Source of the DNA: Iris pallida | Lineage: Eukaryota > Streptophyta > Magnoliopsida > Asparagales > Iridaceae | Assembly: GCA_029216955.1 (NCBI GenBank) | Contig: JANAVB010044017.1 | Location: 2,106,429-2,170,428, forward strand | Reading direction: 5' to 3' | Length of the DNA: 64,000 nt | In this document: in pieces, positions 33,191-46,295 of the stretch | Layout: the number at the start of each line of letters is the position of its first letter | Numbering within the stretch: position 1 is the first letter of the stretch | Translations under genes and position numbers: made by a program | Notes under the pieces: model-generated | Seen by the model: the letters and a program-made list of their open reading frames with translations, nothing else | The model's database searches: none | What the model was told of the DNA's origin: nothing

Positions 33191-33917
33191 GAATTGTATC
33201 CCAAGGTTTGGATACATTCCTGTCTTCCTTGAGAGGTTACCCCCAATCCACCAATTGTATTGGCAGCCCCACGACTTCGGGCTGCCATACTCTGTGGTTC
33301 TCCTCTCGTCTGAGAGAGAAGACCAGAGTTTGATTCCTACTGATCTGGTCGTGACTGGGACCCAGACAGTCAGGAATTGCCACCAACAACGAACCTGACG
33401 GAGAAGGTCCGACGGAGAAGATCCAAAGAAGAAGATAGATCTCTATTAGGTTATTGTTGTGGTGTAGAATGAAAATCCAAGATTTGTAATAGATTTCCAT
33501 TATGATTTGTAAGAAAGTCTAAGAAAATGTAATAGACTTTTTTGTGGTAAAATGAGAATAGAAATGATAATTCTTCTATGCTCAATGATTTGTATTTGTG
33601 GATGAATTGTGGACATAATAGATAATAAAATCACCTTTTCTGTTTTAGAGTATATGATATTATCAGAGGTATTATGGACGTGATAATATATAGGAACTCA
33701 AAAGAAAATAGATTGATTTCTATGCAGAGGTCAAAACATGACAAATGAGTAAGCAGATTCGGAATTGATTCAGAGGTTATGAAAACATGATAAATAACGA
33801 ATCCCCACTTAATAAATTGGTAGAAGATTATGAACGGATGAACCGTTAGGAAATGATGAACAGATGAACTGTCGAGTGGATGTAATAAATGAACGGATGA
33901 ACCGTCAAGTATTAATG

Positions 33918-34073
33918 AATATGTGAAACGTCAGATGAATGTGAGAAATGAATGGATGAATGAATATGTGAAACGTCGGATAAATGTGAGAAATGAATGG
34001 ATGAATGAATATGTGAAACGTCGGATGAATTTGAGAAATGAATGGATGAATGAATATGTGAAACGTCGGATGA
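33918..34073. repeat. 45-bp minisatellite upstream of antisense gene 3
   Basis: About 3.5 copies of a 45-bp unit containing GAATATGTGAAACGTCGGAT. The unit length is a multiple of three, so the plus frame shows a 15-residue repeat (NEWMNEYVKRR core). As it lies upstream of the gene 3 TATA box it is more likely regulatory or neutral than coding. Confidence 0.85.
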
Positions 34074-34089
34074 ATGAGGAACTTCTGCC

Positions 34090-34097
34090 TATAAATA
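34090..34097 (+). promoter_or_regulatory. TATA box of antisense gene 3 in F
   Basis: TATAAATA, 47 nt before the ATG at 34145, a normal plant TATA-to-start distance with a short leader. This supports starting the gene at 34145 rather than at the earlier ATG 33923. Confidence 0.6.
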
Positions 34098-34144
34098 TAA
34101 CAGAAATCTGGCGAGAACGAATACTTCTACTCCTCAACATAAAG

Positions 34145-34468
34145 ATGTCATCTGGAGAAGCATCCAAGAAGACTGAGATAGCCTCAAAGGTTCAGAAAGG
34201 CACTGAAGAACGCCCTGCTGGTCCAGTCAAAACGAAGAAGACGGAAGCAGGCGAAGGTTCGTCTGCACCCAAGCCACCAAGGGACATTCTAGATTTTCTG
34301 CTCGAACCAGGAAGGACTGAAGAAGAGGAAGCCATGAGGATGGCCGCTTACAAATTCCTCGTGGGTTCTAACAAGGAGGTTCTCGGCTCTTTTGCTGATC
34401 ACGTCTTTGAGAAGGACGGTAGTGGCCCACGTCCAAATGTAGAAAAGGATGATAGTGATCTTCCTTAA
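34145..34468 (+). CDS. Antisense small gene 3 of F, 107 aa, function unknown
   Basis: ATG 34145 to TAA 34466, only 80 bp from the stop of pol on the opposite strand, so the two genes converge. The N-terminal 45 residues are lysine-, glutamate- and serine-rich and probably disordered (MSSGEASKKTEIASKVQKGT). The C-terminal part has a helical look (PPRDILDFLLEPGRTEEEEA, KFLVGSNKEVLGSF). No catalytic motif is visible. An alternative start at 33923 would add the minisatellite-encoded repeat but would lie upstream of the TATA box. Like genes 1 and 2 it belongs to the additional-ORF class of Tat elements. Expression and function are inferred, not shown. Confidence 0.6.
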   Translation: MSSGEASKKTEIASKVQKGTEERPAGPVKTKKTEAGEGSSAPKPPRDILDFLLEPGRTEEEEAMRMAAYKFLVGSNKEVLGSFADHVFEKDGSGPRPNVEKDDSDLP

Positions 34469-34549
34469 TATCATGTATCATCATTCATGATTAAAAATAA
34501 AATAAAAATTTTATTTCTAAACATGAAACTGTCTGATGATTACAAGCAT

Positions 34550-37500
34550 TTATACATAGTACTTTTTAAGGAATTTGCCATTAATAGGCATCAAAACTTT
34601 TCGACCATCCAATTCTGAGAGTTGATAAGCTCCATTTGAGAAAACTTTGCTCACAATATAGGGACCTTCCCACTTTGTGTCAAATTTGCCCTTACTCATA
34701 TGAGTCATAGTCATAGGACGTCTGACTGTTAGAACAAATTTTCCTTTTTGATATGATCGAACTCTGACTTTTTTATTAAAAGCTCTTGAAATTCTAGCTT
34801 GATAGAATTCAATATTCTGTTGAGCAGATAATCGCTTTTCATCCAGAGCTTCTAATTTCTGAAGTCGAAGACGATCGTTATTTTCAGCAGTGAGTTCATT
34901 AGCGATTGCTATCCTTAAAGAAGGAATTTGAATCTCTAATGGAAGAACAGCTTCGCAACCATACACCAGAGAGAAAGGTGTACATTTGGTAGCATTACGA
35001 ACTGTAGTGCGATAAGCCCACAAACATTCCCCGAGCTTGTCACTCCAATTACGTTTGTTAGTGGAGACAAACTTCTTTAGGAGTTTGATGATAGTCTTGT
35101 TGAAAGCTTCTGCTAATCCGTTAGCTGCTGGATTATATGCGGTAGAAGCCACATTATTGATCCGATGATCGTCACAGAATCGAGTAAATTTCTGGCTGAC
35201 AAACTGTGGTCCATTATCATGAATAATGCGTCGAGGAACACCAAATCTGTAGATGACGTGGTGCTTAATAAAGCTGATGACATTAGACGTCTTAACTTCA
35301 GATAAAGGGATGGCTTCGGCCCATTTGGAGAAGTAATCGGTTATTGCTAGAATGAACCGATGACCTTTAGATGACGGTGGATTGATCGGGCCGACAATAT
35401 CCATGCCCCAAGCTTCGAAGGGCCATGATGCTGCCGTTGGATGTAGAAATTCCGAGGGTTGATGAATAAAATCCGCATGAATTTGACAAGCTTTACACTT
35501 TTTTGCATATTCGATGGCATCAGATACCATGGTGGGCCAATAATAACCCATACGTCGAATACGATCTTGAAGTTTTGGTCCTGGCTGATGTGCTCCACAA
35601 ATTCCATCATGTGCTTCGCGAATGATTTGTTGAGCTTCGTCACCGGCAACACATCGAAGGAGTAAACCATCATAAGCTCGACGATATAAGGTCTTTGTTG
35701 TATGATTGTAGTAGAATCTGAGTGATCGTCGTCTGATAGATGCTGCCTCACTCGGATCATCCGGAAGAATATCATATAATACGAGATCTAAGAAAGGAAG
35801 TCTCCAATCTTTATCCGTATTCTGATTCTCAGTCGAGTTACTGAAGATGAACTCCATGCTGGAATCGGATGAAGATGATATCGATTTACGACTGAATCCA
35901 AATCCTCTTGTTGTGTTGACGTCATGAGATGTTGATTCTTCAATGTCAACTGGAAGTCCTAGAGTCAAGTTATTTTCAAGATGAAATAATTCTCGATTAC
36001 GAACAACAATCATTTGTTGCCGTCTGATTGGAATAGCCAGCACCGCTGCAAGATTAGCAAGGGCATCAGCTTCTGTGTTACATGCTCGTCTAACATGTTC
36101 AATGAAGAATTCTTCAAACGAAGAAGCCATAGATATAGCTGTTTTATGATAAGGAACCAGATCTTGATGGCGAACTTCATAAGTACCCCTGATCTGATTG
36201 ACAATGAGTTTAGAGTCTCCATACGCCTCCAAATGTTGAATATTCAGATGTTTAGCAAGTTGAAGACCAATAAGTAATGCGTTGTACTCAGCTACATTGT
36301 TTGAACACGGCTGATCGAGAGAATAAGCTCTTTGGATAGCAAGACCTTCTGGCGATACAAGAACAATTCCAACTCCAGCGACAATATCGCCATTAGGACC
36401 AATTCTTGATGCTCCATCAAAGAATAGACGCCAAGTAGGATCTTCTTCAGCAATTTGATTTGAATCTAGGACTTCATCTGGGATTTCATCACAGAGTTTT
36501 GAATTTTCTGGAATTGAGTGAGCAGCCAGAAAATCAGCTAAAGCTTGTCCTTTGACTGATTTCTGAGGAATATAGTGCATGTCATACTGAGCAAGTAGGA
36601 TTCTCCAGTTAGCCAATCGAGAATTCAAAATACTGGGTTTCTTCATCATGATCCGTATAGGATTGATTCTGGAGATGACATAAATAGTCTGGCCAATGAT
36701 ATAATGACGTGTGTTTTGGACAGCAAACATCAAGGCTAGACATTCTTTTTCAACCGGTGAATATCGAGGTTCAGCTCCGGTCATAGTGCGGCTGAGATAA
36801 TAAATGGCTTGTTCATGGCCATTTTGATTCTTTTGAGCGAGTAATGCACCCAATGAATGACTCATTGCTCGAGTATAGAGGAGGAACGGTATTCCTGAGA
36901 CGGGAGGTACCAATACTGGAGGGCTCATCAGATATTGTTTTATATCATCGAATGCTTTCTGACATTCATCATTCCAGACAAAAGAGACACCTTTCTTCAT
37001 AAGTTTGTTGAATGGTCTGCAGCGTCCTGATAAATTAGAGATGAATCTCCTGATATAAGCGATTCTTCCTTGAAATCCTCGTAGCTCTTTTAAGGTGCGT
37101 GGAGGACGCATCTCTTAGATGGCTTTGATCTTCTCGGGATCCACGTGTATACCTTTAGAGGTAATGACGAAGCCGAAAAATTTACCACTAGAGACGCCTA
37201 AGAAGGACTTAGTAGGGTTCATCTTTAATTGATGCTTACGCATTAGATCAAATATAGTCTTCAAATCTTGGATATGATCCTCCTTTTGTCGACTTTTGAC
37301 TGCAATATCATCAACATAGCATTCGACTGTTTTTCGCAAATGTTCACGGAATATAGTGCTCATAGCTCGTTGATAAGTTGCTCCTGCATTCTTGAGACCG
37401 AATGGCATAACTGTATAACGGTATGTACCAATCGGCGTTCTGAAAGAAGTGTGCTTCTCATCCTCTGGAAATATTTTGATCTGATTGTACCCAGAATACC

Positions 37501-40500
37501 CGTCCATGAATGACATTCGTTCAAATCCACAGGTATTATCAACCATGACATCAGTGATTGGTAGAGGGAATTCGTCTTTAGGACATGCCGCATTGAGATC
37601 GCGGAAGTCTATGCATACTCTGATCTTGCCAGTCTTTTTAAGAACATGAACAATATTAGCCACCCAATCGGGATGTTGTTCCTCTCTAATAAACCCAGAG
37701 GTAATGAGTTTATTGACTTCAGCTTCAATTGCATCCATGATGTCTGGACGAAATCATCGCTGTTGTTATTTGACCGGTTTAGTATTCGGCAAGATATTGA
37801 GCTTGTGAGTTGCAATTTGAGGATCAAGCCCTGGCGTATCTTCATAACTCCAAGCAAAGACATCGATGTAATCACGAATGAGTTTGATCATGTCTTTCTT
37901 ATCAGTTTCTGAAAGACTTTCACTGATGAATATTGGTTTGGGAGATCCCTCTTCACCAACATCTATTTGAACAAGTTTATCTTCAGTCGGAGGTTCTTTT
38001 TGCTCGAAACAGAACTCCCATTGATTATCTAATCTTTGGGCCCACTGTTCTGATTCAGGTGAGATTTCAAACTCTTCTTTATCTTCATCACTTTCTTCAG
38101 AATGGTCAATAGAAACCATGTTGGAAGACAAATTGTTGCAGTAGAGGTCACCGATACTTGTATCGGAATCCCAAGAAGTGGTACTAGAAGAATCAGATCT
38201 CTTATCTTCGTCAGACTCGGGATCTTCATGGATAATATTGATGAAAGGAGTAGGAGCAGTATAACCCAATCCACATTTCGTCCTTCCATATTTCAAAGGA
38301 GGAATCCGGACAGGTATTTTTCTTCCTTTTCCATCATTGAGGCCAGTCCTGAAGTCATAGCCCATATTTTTAATGATGTCTCTAGATTGCTGACTATAAC
38401 GACGTAGTTGTAATCTTCCAGTATCATCATTTTTGTCATCATCTTCAAGATCAGAAGGATTTTGAGGTCCTTTGTAGAAGAATATTGGAATGTCTCCTGG
38501 CTTTCTGCTTGGAACTAGAAAGTATGAAGATTGTACAGGTTCTAGAGATACATCTGTATGAACAGTCTGTACAACTCCTATGGTTATTATGTTCAAGTCA
38601 TCTAACAGATGTAAATAACTATGAACATAATTACATACATCAACGTACTGCAAAGGTGGAGACTTTTCATTAAATGTAAAAGCAGCAATATTTACATTGG
38701 GAGAAGGCTGAGCCTTAGAGATTTTAGCCAAGTCAATGACTAAAGGGGGAGAAGAAGAACGAGAAGAAGCGTTGTTTCGATTAAGATCGATAACAAATGG
38801 CTCAGAAGAGGTGAGCTCCCTTGAAGTTTGAGATGGAAGAATAATCCGCCCTCCAACTGGAATTAGCAGAGTATCTTGTGAAGATACAGGAACTGTAGTA
38901 CGCCCACTGACAGGAATGATCAGTGTATTTTGAGTAGATGACTGAGGTAACGGAGAGATCCGTCCACTCACTGGGATGATGAAAGAATCTTCTCCAGAAG
39001 GTTTAGGAGATTGTTGCTGAGTAGTTCGACTTTTAACAGGGATTATTAAAGTCTCACTTTGTGCATCTTCTTTCTCCATAGCTTGTATGATCCTTGTATA
39101 CTCTTCTTTGTACATTCGGAAATCATTGAAATAAGCTTCAACCCCATGGAAGGGATTTATATCAGCAACTTCTTTTTGTACTCTTCCATTGCTATCAATG
39201 TATTTAAAACATTGATGAAGAATAGAAGGCACCACATTATTTTCATGAAGAAAGGGCCTCCCCAGAAGAAGATTATAGGCTTCCGCGATCTCGATCACAT
39301 AGAAAGTGACTTTAGATCTGAAATCGCCTATCTGAAGCTTCAGATGAATCTTTCCCAAAGGCTCGCTTCGGCTTTGATTGAATCCCAAGATAGTAGTAAC
39401 CGTCTTGGAGAGCTTGTGAAGAGGGATTTTTAGTTCATCCAACAGACTCTTCGGCATTATGCTTATAGCAGACCCTGGGTCAATGAGGATACGATCTATC
39501 TTCATCGTATCAATATAACCAGTGTAGTAGAGAGGTCGGTCATGTCGATTATCCTCCAGTAGCATGTCGTCTTGTGTAAAGGTGATATTTGGGATAATCT
39601 CCAGTACACTGTTGCAATGTAAGCAAGTGGCAGGTTCCGCATCTGGTTTCTTCAATTGTGCAAGACAAGAGTCAGCTTGTAGAAGTGCTTCGCTTAACGT
39701 CTCCCGAGTCTCTTTGGAAAGACGTAGAAGTTCAAAGAGGGACATTCTAGCTGGAGTATTAGCAAGCTGAGCTAAAATGTCGAAATTATAAGGCTTCTGA
39801 AGTCCAAGAGGAGAGGACTTCTTGATTGGCTTATCAAACCGAGCCTGTTGTTTGCCTTTCTCCAGAGCTGTAGGCTTGGGAAGAACAGGTGCAGTGGATG
39901 ATTCTTTTTCAGGAAGAACATTAGAAGCATTTTTATCAGCTGGAGGGATATCAAGAGGATCCTCAGAACTTTTAGAATAATCCTTTAGGTAAGGTTTCCC
40001 CGTTCGAGTAGCACTAACAAGTGCTTCTTCTTTGTCTTTTGGCTCTGTGTCAGAGTTAGACCCAAGAGAAGTCATATGACATGACTTGATCTTTCCAGCC
40101 TTCTTGGACTTTCGAGAAGAAATCTTTTGAGGAGAAGGCGATTCGAAATCTGCCACTAGATCAGGATGGATCCACATAATTTCTCCAGTCTCCAAAGTGA
40201 TTGGTGCTAATCCTTCAGACTGTGGAAGAGGAATATTTACTATTTCAAGAGTCGCCTTGGGAATAGGAACAATCCCACCTTCAAGGAGTTGAGGAGGGAA
40301 ATCTCCGAATTGCATAGAGACGACATTAGAAGTGACAGTCTTCTCTTTTGGAGTAAGAGAGATAGCTCCAGATTTAATCATTTCTTGGATCTTTTCTTTC
40401 AGTACATAACATGTACGAATTGTATGACCCAGCATTCTGTGATACGGGCAGTATTTGGGATGATCTGTCTTACTAGCTTCATCAGGTTTCTTGATCTCAA

Positions 40501-40567
40501 GTAATTGTATCTTATTACCTTTCAGCAGACATTCAAAGATACCAAGGACATCGTCGTCATCGAAAGA
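34550..40567 (-). pseudogene. pol: Pol of F: protease, RT, RNase H, aRH, integrase (three stops)
   Basis: It continues the gag frame without a shift; the only breaks here are TAA 37766-37768, TGA 37754-37756 and TAA 37112-37114. Order: knuckle YCPYHRMLGHTIRTC near 40410-40460; protease with RILIDPGSAISIMPK (catalytic region 39471-39484) and YNLLLGRPF; an acidic linker with four SGR/PVSGR-type repeats (38870-39010); RT with YVDD at about 37305-37319; RNase H; aRH (DGASRIGPNG, AEYNALLIG, EAYGDSK); integrase with CKACQ, D (GMDIVGP), D (HDNGPQF) and E (NGLAEAF); ending NGKFLKKYYV. The stop at 37766 is a CAA-to-TAA and 37754 a CGA-to-TGA change. Tat lineage by aRH and by the C..H knuckle variant. 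Nearly intact; inactive unless stops are read through. Confidence 0.93.
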
Positions 40568-43136
40568 TTATTCTTCTTTGGGGTGAGGTGTTCTTGATTG
40601 TTGAGTTGTAGAAGAAGTTTGAACAGTTGATGTATCTTTGCTCTGAAGATTAACTTCAAGAGTTTCTTTTCCCTTGCGAGCAATGTTTTTATTGTTAGCA
40701 CCTTGTCCTATTTCTTTAGGAGTCATCTGCACTCCTAAACCTTTGAAGGTTTCAGCACTGATTTCTGCAGCTTTGGCACTGACTATGAAGGAAGGCCAAT
40801 CTTGAAATTGAGTGGACCCTGTCCACATACTGATGATTGGCAACAAGTTTGATTTGCACGTGTCAATGGTGACAGCATCAGGAGTTCCAAGAGGCATCTT
40901 CAGAACTTCTCTTCGAAACCGTTCAATGTATTCCTCTGTGGATTCATTATTTTTCTGCTTGATTCTAATAAGAGCAGACATAGTCATGTCATTCAGCCCT
41001 TCATAGAACCTTTCAAGAAACATCTGTTTGAAACCAGCAAATGAGGTAATGCTCCCATCTGGGAGACTCCTATACCATTCATAAGCCGTTCCCTTGAGAC
41101 ATCCAATAAATACCCGAGTAAGGAGGGCATCACTTGGTTGCAGTTGATCAGTCATCACTTCAAAGTGATTAATAAACTGACTTGGAGAAGTGGTTCCATC
41201 ATAGAATGAGATAGTAGGAGGCTTGTATTTAGGAGGATATGATACTTGCTTCCATTCTATCGGATAAGGCTGCTTGATGCCTAACCTTTGTAAACCATCC
41301 TTTTGTTTGAATGCCTCGAATTGAGTTTTGAGATTCTTCAATTCTTCAGAGACAACTCCCGAAGATTGTGGAGTTGTGGCTTGTAGAGAATAGTTGGAAG
41401 GAGGAACAACATTGTAAGCACTACCCCCAGCTCCAGAGAGACTAGGATTTAGTTGAGCTGGTCCAGGAGTATTGGATTGTACTGCTGGAGGAACTTGTAC
41501 TGGACTTATATCAGTATCAACTGGTATGGCATCTGGTACAGTCTGTCGATTTTGTAACTGAGCTGTCATAAGTTCATACATCGACTTTATTGTGTCAGTC
41601 ATAGACTTCATTTGCTGTTCCAAAGAAGCAATTCTTTGATCTTGAGGAGTCAAGGAAGAAGAAGGTTCATCAGTATTCCCATCAACCATGTAAGTCGTGA
41701 CTGTATGAGGGATTATTGATGAACTAGTGGATGTTGTATGTTCTGAATCATTGCTTCGTGCATCAAAGTCAAATATAGGAGAATTACCCCCAGTAGGAAG
41801 AGGTGGGAAGTTAGATTCTCCAAGAAATTCAGGATCAATTTCAGGGATCAAATTTCTTTGACTAGAAGCCAGTACTCTTGCTCTGGTGTTTCTATATACT
41901 CCATCTGGACTATCAACTCTACCCCCGGTGTCCCGAGAAGTCATGTTGACAGAGGCAAACAAAGGCTCATCTTCATCAGGCATAGGTTCATACTGAATCC
42001 TATTGAAGACAGACTGTCGTTTAGTTTGACATCTGTATTGCATTGTGATTCTTGGCTGGAAGTCACATTCATGATCACCATGGTTTTGAACCGTTGATTG
42101 ACATCTGCACTGAATTATGACTCTTGGATAGAAGTCACATTCAGCATGTTCCTTTGACATAGAATTACTCCTTCTCTTCTGTTGAAGATATTCTCGTAAA
42201 TCTGTTTGTGAAGATTGAGGAGTATACTTCCTGTTCTTGGGTCTTGATGGCTCTTGATTATACAAAGAGTGATTAATGTGAGCCACATAGTTTCTTGCAT
42301 ACTCTGCATCTGGATCTTTTATCTTCATATCCAATTGGTATGGTTTCTTAACACCAGAAGTGCTGAGTTTTGTTCTTAAATCAGTGGAAGGTAACACATT
42401 GGTTTTGGAAACATGGAGTTTTCCTTCCATTGATCTGGATATTTGCAGAGAAGGAAGAGTTGAACCACTCCTTTGATTAGGAGTTGGTAACAGACCCTCT
42501 TTAATGGACAGATTCTGTGCCCAATTTGAAGAAGTCATAGGAGAAGATATTAAGGAATATTTCTTCTTAGACTCATTCAGATTTTGAGACATAGAATGTC
42601 CAGAAGGAAGAGTAGTCAAAAGACCATCTCCTTTCCTTTGACTAACAAACGTATCAGTCAAAGTTGTTCCTGAAGTAAAAACTACAGGAGCAGAAGAAAC
42701 AACTAAAGAGTTATTCCTTTTCGAAGGGACTTTGTGTGGAAGACCACCCCCAGTTCTAGTAGATCTCGGTAAAGAAGAAGAGATAACTAAGAAGTTATTC
42801 TTCTCTGATGAAATACACGCTGAAACAGATTTGGCTAAAGAACCAGTACTGTTAGCGTGACTTTTGATTTTAGAATTACACGCTAGATCAGATTTGGCTA
42901 AGGAACCAGTACTGTCAGCGTGACTTTTGAATGTGGGATTGCACACTGGAATAGATTTGGCTAAGGAGCCAGTACTATCAGTGTGACTTTTAGAGTTGAA
43001 TTTGCACGCTGGAACAGATTTGACTAAGGAGCCAGTACTGTCAGCGTGACTTTTAGAGTTGAATTTGCACGCTGGAACAGATTTAGCTAAGGAGCCAGTA
43101 CTGTCAGCGTGACTTTCAACTTTGGAGATACACACT
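40568..43136 (-). pseudogene. gag: Gag of F, main part (ends at one in-frame TAA)
   Basis: A continuous frame of about 855 codons after the G insertion. It starts with five 21-residue repeats (HADSTGSLAKSVPACK type, 42830-43135), then a long Ser/Thr-rich region with a CRCQS pair, and a coiled-coil-like stretch (IASLEQQMKSMTDTIKSMYE). The Gag core follows (GTAYEWYRSLPDGSITSFAG, FKQMFLERFYEGLNDM, TEEYIERFRREVLKM). At 40568-40570 a TAA stands where element D has Tyr (KEVYSFNDED), so the original gag-pol was probably one polyprotein and the stop is a mutation, unless it is a leaky stop. Gag would assemble the particle. The N-terminus is on the other side of G at 46296-46677. Confidence 0.9.
42830..43135 (-). 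repeat. 63-bp tandem repeats in F gag
   Basis: Five units with a 63-bp period, each containing GAGCCAGTACTGTCAGCGTG on the plus strand. A further unit lies beyond solo LTR G at 46300-46340. Each unit encodes 21 residues and carries the AGCGTGACTTT word also present in the LTRs of F. Confidence 0.92.
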
Positions 43137-46100
43137 TGTCACGACCCGCACCCAGCATTTGGGCATGAGCCGTGGGTACGTCCAGCCTACGCCGCAGTAT
43201 CGGCGGTAGAACGCTGTCTAGTCATCTCCACAATTTATCAAATACAACCACGCAGTTTATAGATTTCCACAAAAGATCAAGTTTGTATATTAATCTCAAC
43301 AGGAAATTATAAACACAATGTCTAAGTGAATGATACAAACTGATAACTGAAAAGTAGAGACCAAAAATGATAAAAGGAATGATCTCCATATAATCAAAAT
43401 GTACTATAAGAATCCCCTACTCGACTCTCATAATCCATAAATAAAAGAAATACAATAAAAGAGTTTCTGCGAGCGACTAAAGCTCTATAAAATGCTGTAT
43501 AGCTAAAAGTCTCCTGCGGAGGGTAGCCCCGCATCCAAGTCCGTCTGCATGCTCAGTTCAGGGTCCACAGTATGCTCGTAGTAAGTGGAACAGAACTCCT
43601 CTAACTCATCACCTAAAATATTGGTTATCCAGTCAGGATTGGAACAAGTACACATACGACCACTAGCCGAGCTCCAATAGAGTCAAAAACATGCATGCAA
43701 CATATGAGAATGAAACTAGAAACTAGCTAGCATCATGGTATAGGAGAAAACACAAGTAAACTCTATCAATAAGAAATATCTACTAGAGAACGAATATGTA
43801 GATTATGGTAACACGGTAAATGACAAGCAATAAGGAATGACTGAAATAAAACTATCTACGTGAGTTGAAATATCATGTTCGACGTGTGAACGGCTAAGGG
43901 GTAAATCCGGCATCTACATGTGTCGTGTGCAGATGCTATTGTTCACGAATAGACATCATGGGGATAGAATGGGTAGTCCACACGTCTACTAAGATATTTC
44001 CCCGCCCAGCTAGTACTCATGGAATTAATTGCAGAGAGAAATATATGTAAAGGACAGTCATTTGTATTATAATTCCATGAAACTAGTAATCGTGTGGCGA
44101 TCGTGTCAATCAAGCAGCAAGATATATGTGAGACATGTAAAGAAACTATCAAAGACGGTAATAATCAGCATATGCACTTGCCTGTCGTCCCGAGCTGCGA
44201 GTAATGATCAAAAGGAGTGTTGGAGTCCAAGTAACCTGTGATACGTATCAATTCTAAATCACAATGTATACTAAGCAAAGTAAAACTGTTCTTTGGGTTC
44301 ATTGTTAATTACACAATTTCCTCTAAGGTTTTGCAAATGATCTTGGGAGGTTTCCTCACCTGACTTCTAAGACTTACCCAATTACTTTCCCCCTATTGAT
44401 GTGTCTATGAGTACCTATGTTAATACTGTTTCCCAAGCAAACAGGGATGCCCCCCATGGTCCTGCTGACCCTTGGTGTTTGCTCATTATACTGCACTTGT
44501 CCTGTCCTGGCAAATACCTAAGAACTGAATAGTAATAACCAACACTGGTACTATGAATAGAAGATCTGTGAGCATAATGCAAGGGAAGAGTCTGCTATGA
44601 AGTATATCCAAGTTGATGATAATGTAATTGGCTCACATTAGTCTATTGGACAGATGGCTAAATGATACAGGATCACCCACTGTCTGTCCCAGTCAACTAA
44701 ATTAAGAAAACTGGAACAATTCATCATATGAACACCCAGGGACTATCCTTGTCCTGAAATTGGTTTAGCAATAAATGTAGCCTTGCCAAAAGTTTAAAGG
44801 AAGCAAGTAAGGATTTGATGTGTATAAAAGAGTGTCCCACAGATGGTGATGGAACAACACAGTAGTCCCCCTCTTGTCCTGCTTCTATAGCCTCATGAAA
44901 TACTCAGATGTTCATGTGTGATTGTAGAGCATCAGGAACTGAAACATTGAATGGTGTCCACAGTGCAGGGAGGGATTTGAACCAAAGCCAGAGCTCCAAC
45001 TTTAGAACACACAGGCATGTATAGGCAGTCCCCAGTCAAGGTCTTTAGAGTCCATAACAGTGGAATGATCTAAACTGATTACTCCATACCACCCAACACT
45101 CATTAACAGATGCTAAACATATAGGACATTATTTGTAAAGAGTACTTGGGTTTGAAACATATAGGCAAAATACCATATTCCCTTCATATTTCAAGGTTAA
45201 GCCAATTGCAGGATACCAAGGCTATTACACTTGATACTCTACACCATGTCACCTATATGCAGCCATTGGAAACTGTACTTGGTGCTTTAATTCATTGCTA
45301 GTGGTTGCACTGACCTGGTGGCCAAGGCAGGGCAGTGTATGCAGTACAGGAACACATTGTTACATGTGGATTTATACTAAACAAGGTCCATTGGATCTTT
45401 CCAATGCAGTGTACCATGTAAACCATCATAGTGTACTATGCCAGGACTGGCATTGCCTGTCACAGTTTTGACTTGTCAAGAGTGTAGGCAATGATACTTA
45501 GTACTAACAAACTTACCCAGATACAAAGTCTCCTTCTCTTGATCCCTCTAGGTTATGGACCTAGTCTTGGTATCAGTTTGTAGCCATTGCTACTTTGGTG
45601 AGTTATCAGATGCTAGAACAGGTGGAGATTTATATGTACTCTACTACTCTGTCAGGTGTAAGGCCACAAATAAAAAGCTAGCCTAACATGGCTGTCCCTT
45701 CGTACAGTCCCCATACCCCCCCTATGCAAGTTTCTTCCCTTAAGTCTTGGTTCATACATATGATCGAACACCTAGGCCTCTTTACTTGTACTGGTTTATT
45801 GAGAGCAGTAGACCTCAAATCCATGGTCGAGATGATAAATTTAGAACTGGGGATCTGGATGTTACCTGGTTTTTGGAGCAGAAGTCCACACCTATCAATC
45901 TCTCTCTTCGAGCAAAGCAAGGACCTTTCGTGGCAGAGGAGTTAGGGTTTGGCCACAAGACTTTGCCCATCTATTTATAGCAGATATTGAGGGGATTAAG
46001 GCTATCAGGATTTAAGTTGTTGTTCCTATCTTAAACAGGACTTGAATCCCTCTCTCCCTCTCCCTTTCATATTTGAATCGACTGTTTGGAATTTAAAACA

Positions 46101-46295
46101 GTGAAGTTTGCAAGGAGCCCCCTTTATTACTGAAAACTTGGGAAAGGCCCCTCCCAAGTTGTTTTATTTGTATAAAGGTCCTAATATATATATACATATA
46201 TATTCAAAGCTTTAATTTTTTAGTAACTCATGTAATCTAATCCATGATTTAATAAAATCACTAATTAGGTTTGAAACCTAGGTTAGGGGCTCACA
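43137..46295 (-). mobile_element. Solo Tekay-type LTR G, 3159 bp
   Basis: Plus-strand ends are TGTCACGACC and GGGGCTCACA; on the minus strand it starts TGTGAGCCCCTAAC. It is flanked by the perfect duplication ACACT (43132-43136 and 46296-46300). The inner block at 43137-43240 matches LTR A at 3440. No internal region or coding sequence is present, so it arose by LTR-LTR recombination. It splits F's gag in frame. The 3 kb hold nothing else that I recognise. Confidence 0.93.

Noticed and set aside
33923..34144. Upstream extension of antisense gene 3 over the minisatellite
   Set aside because: A TATA box at 34090 lies inside it; the ATG at 34145 fits better.
40568..40570. Programmed gag/pol readthrough stop in F
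   Set aside because: Element D has a Tyr codon at the aligned place and F carries other C-to-T-type stops, so a mutation is simpler; kept only as a check in the findings.
45678..45980. Frames of 77-85 codons inside solo LTR G
   Set aside because: No motif, overlapping on both strands, in an LTR without internal region.
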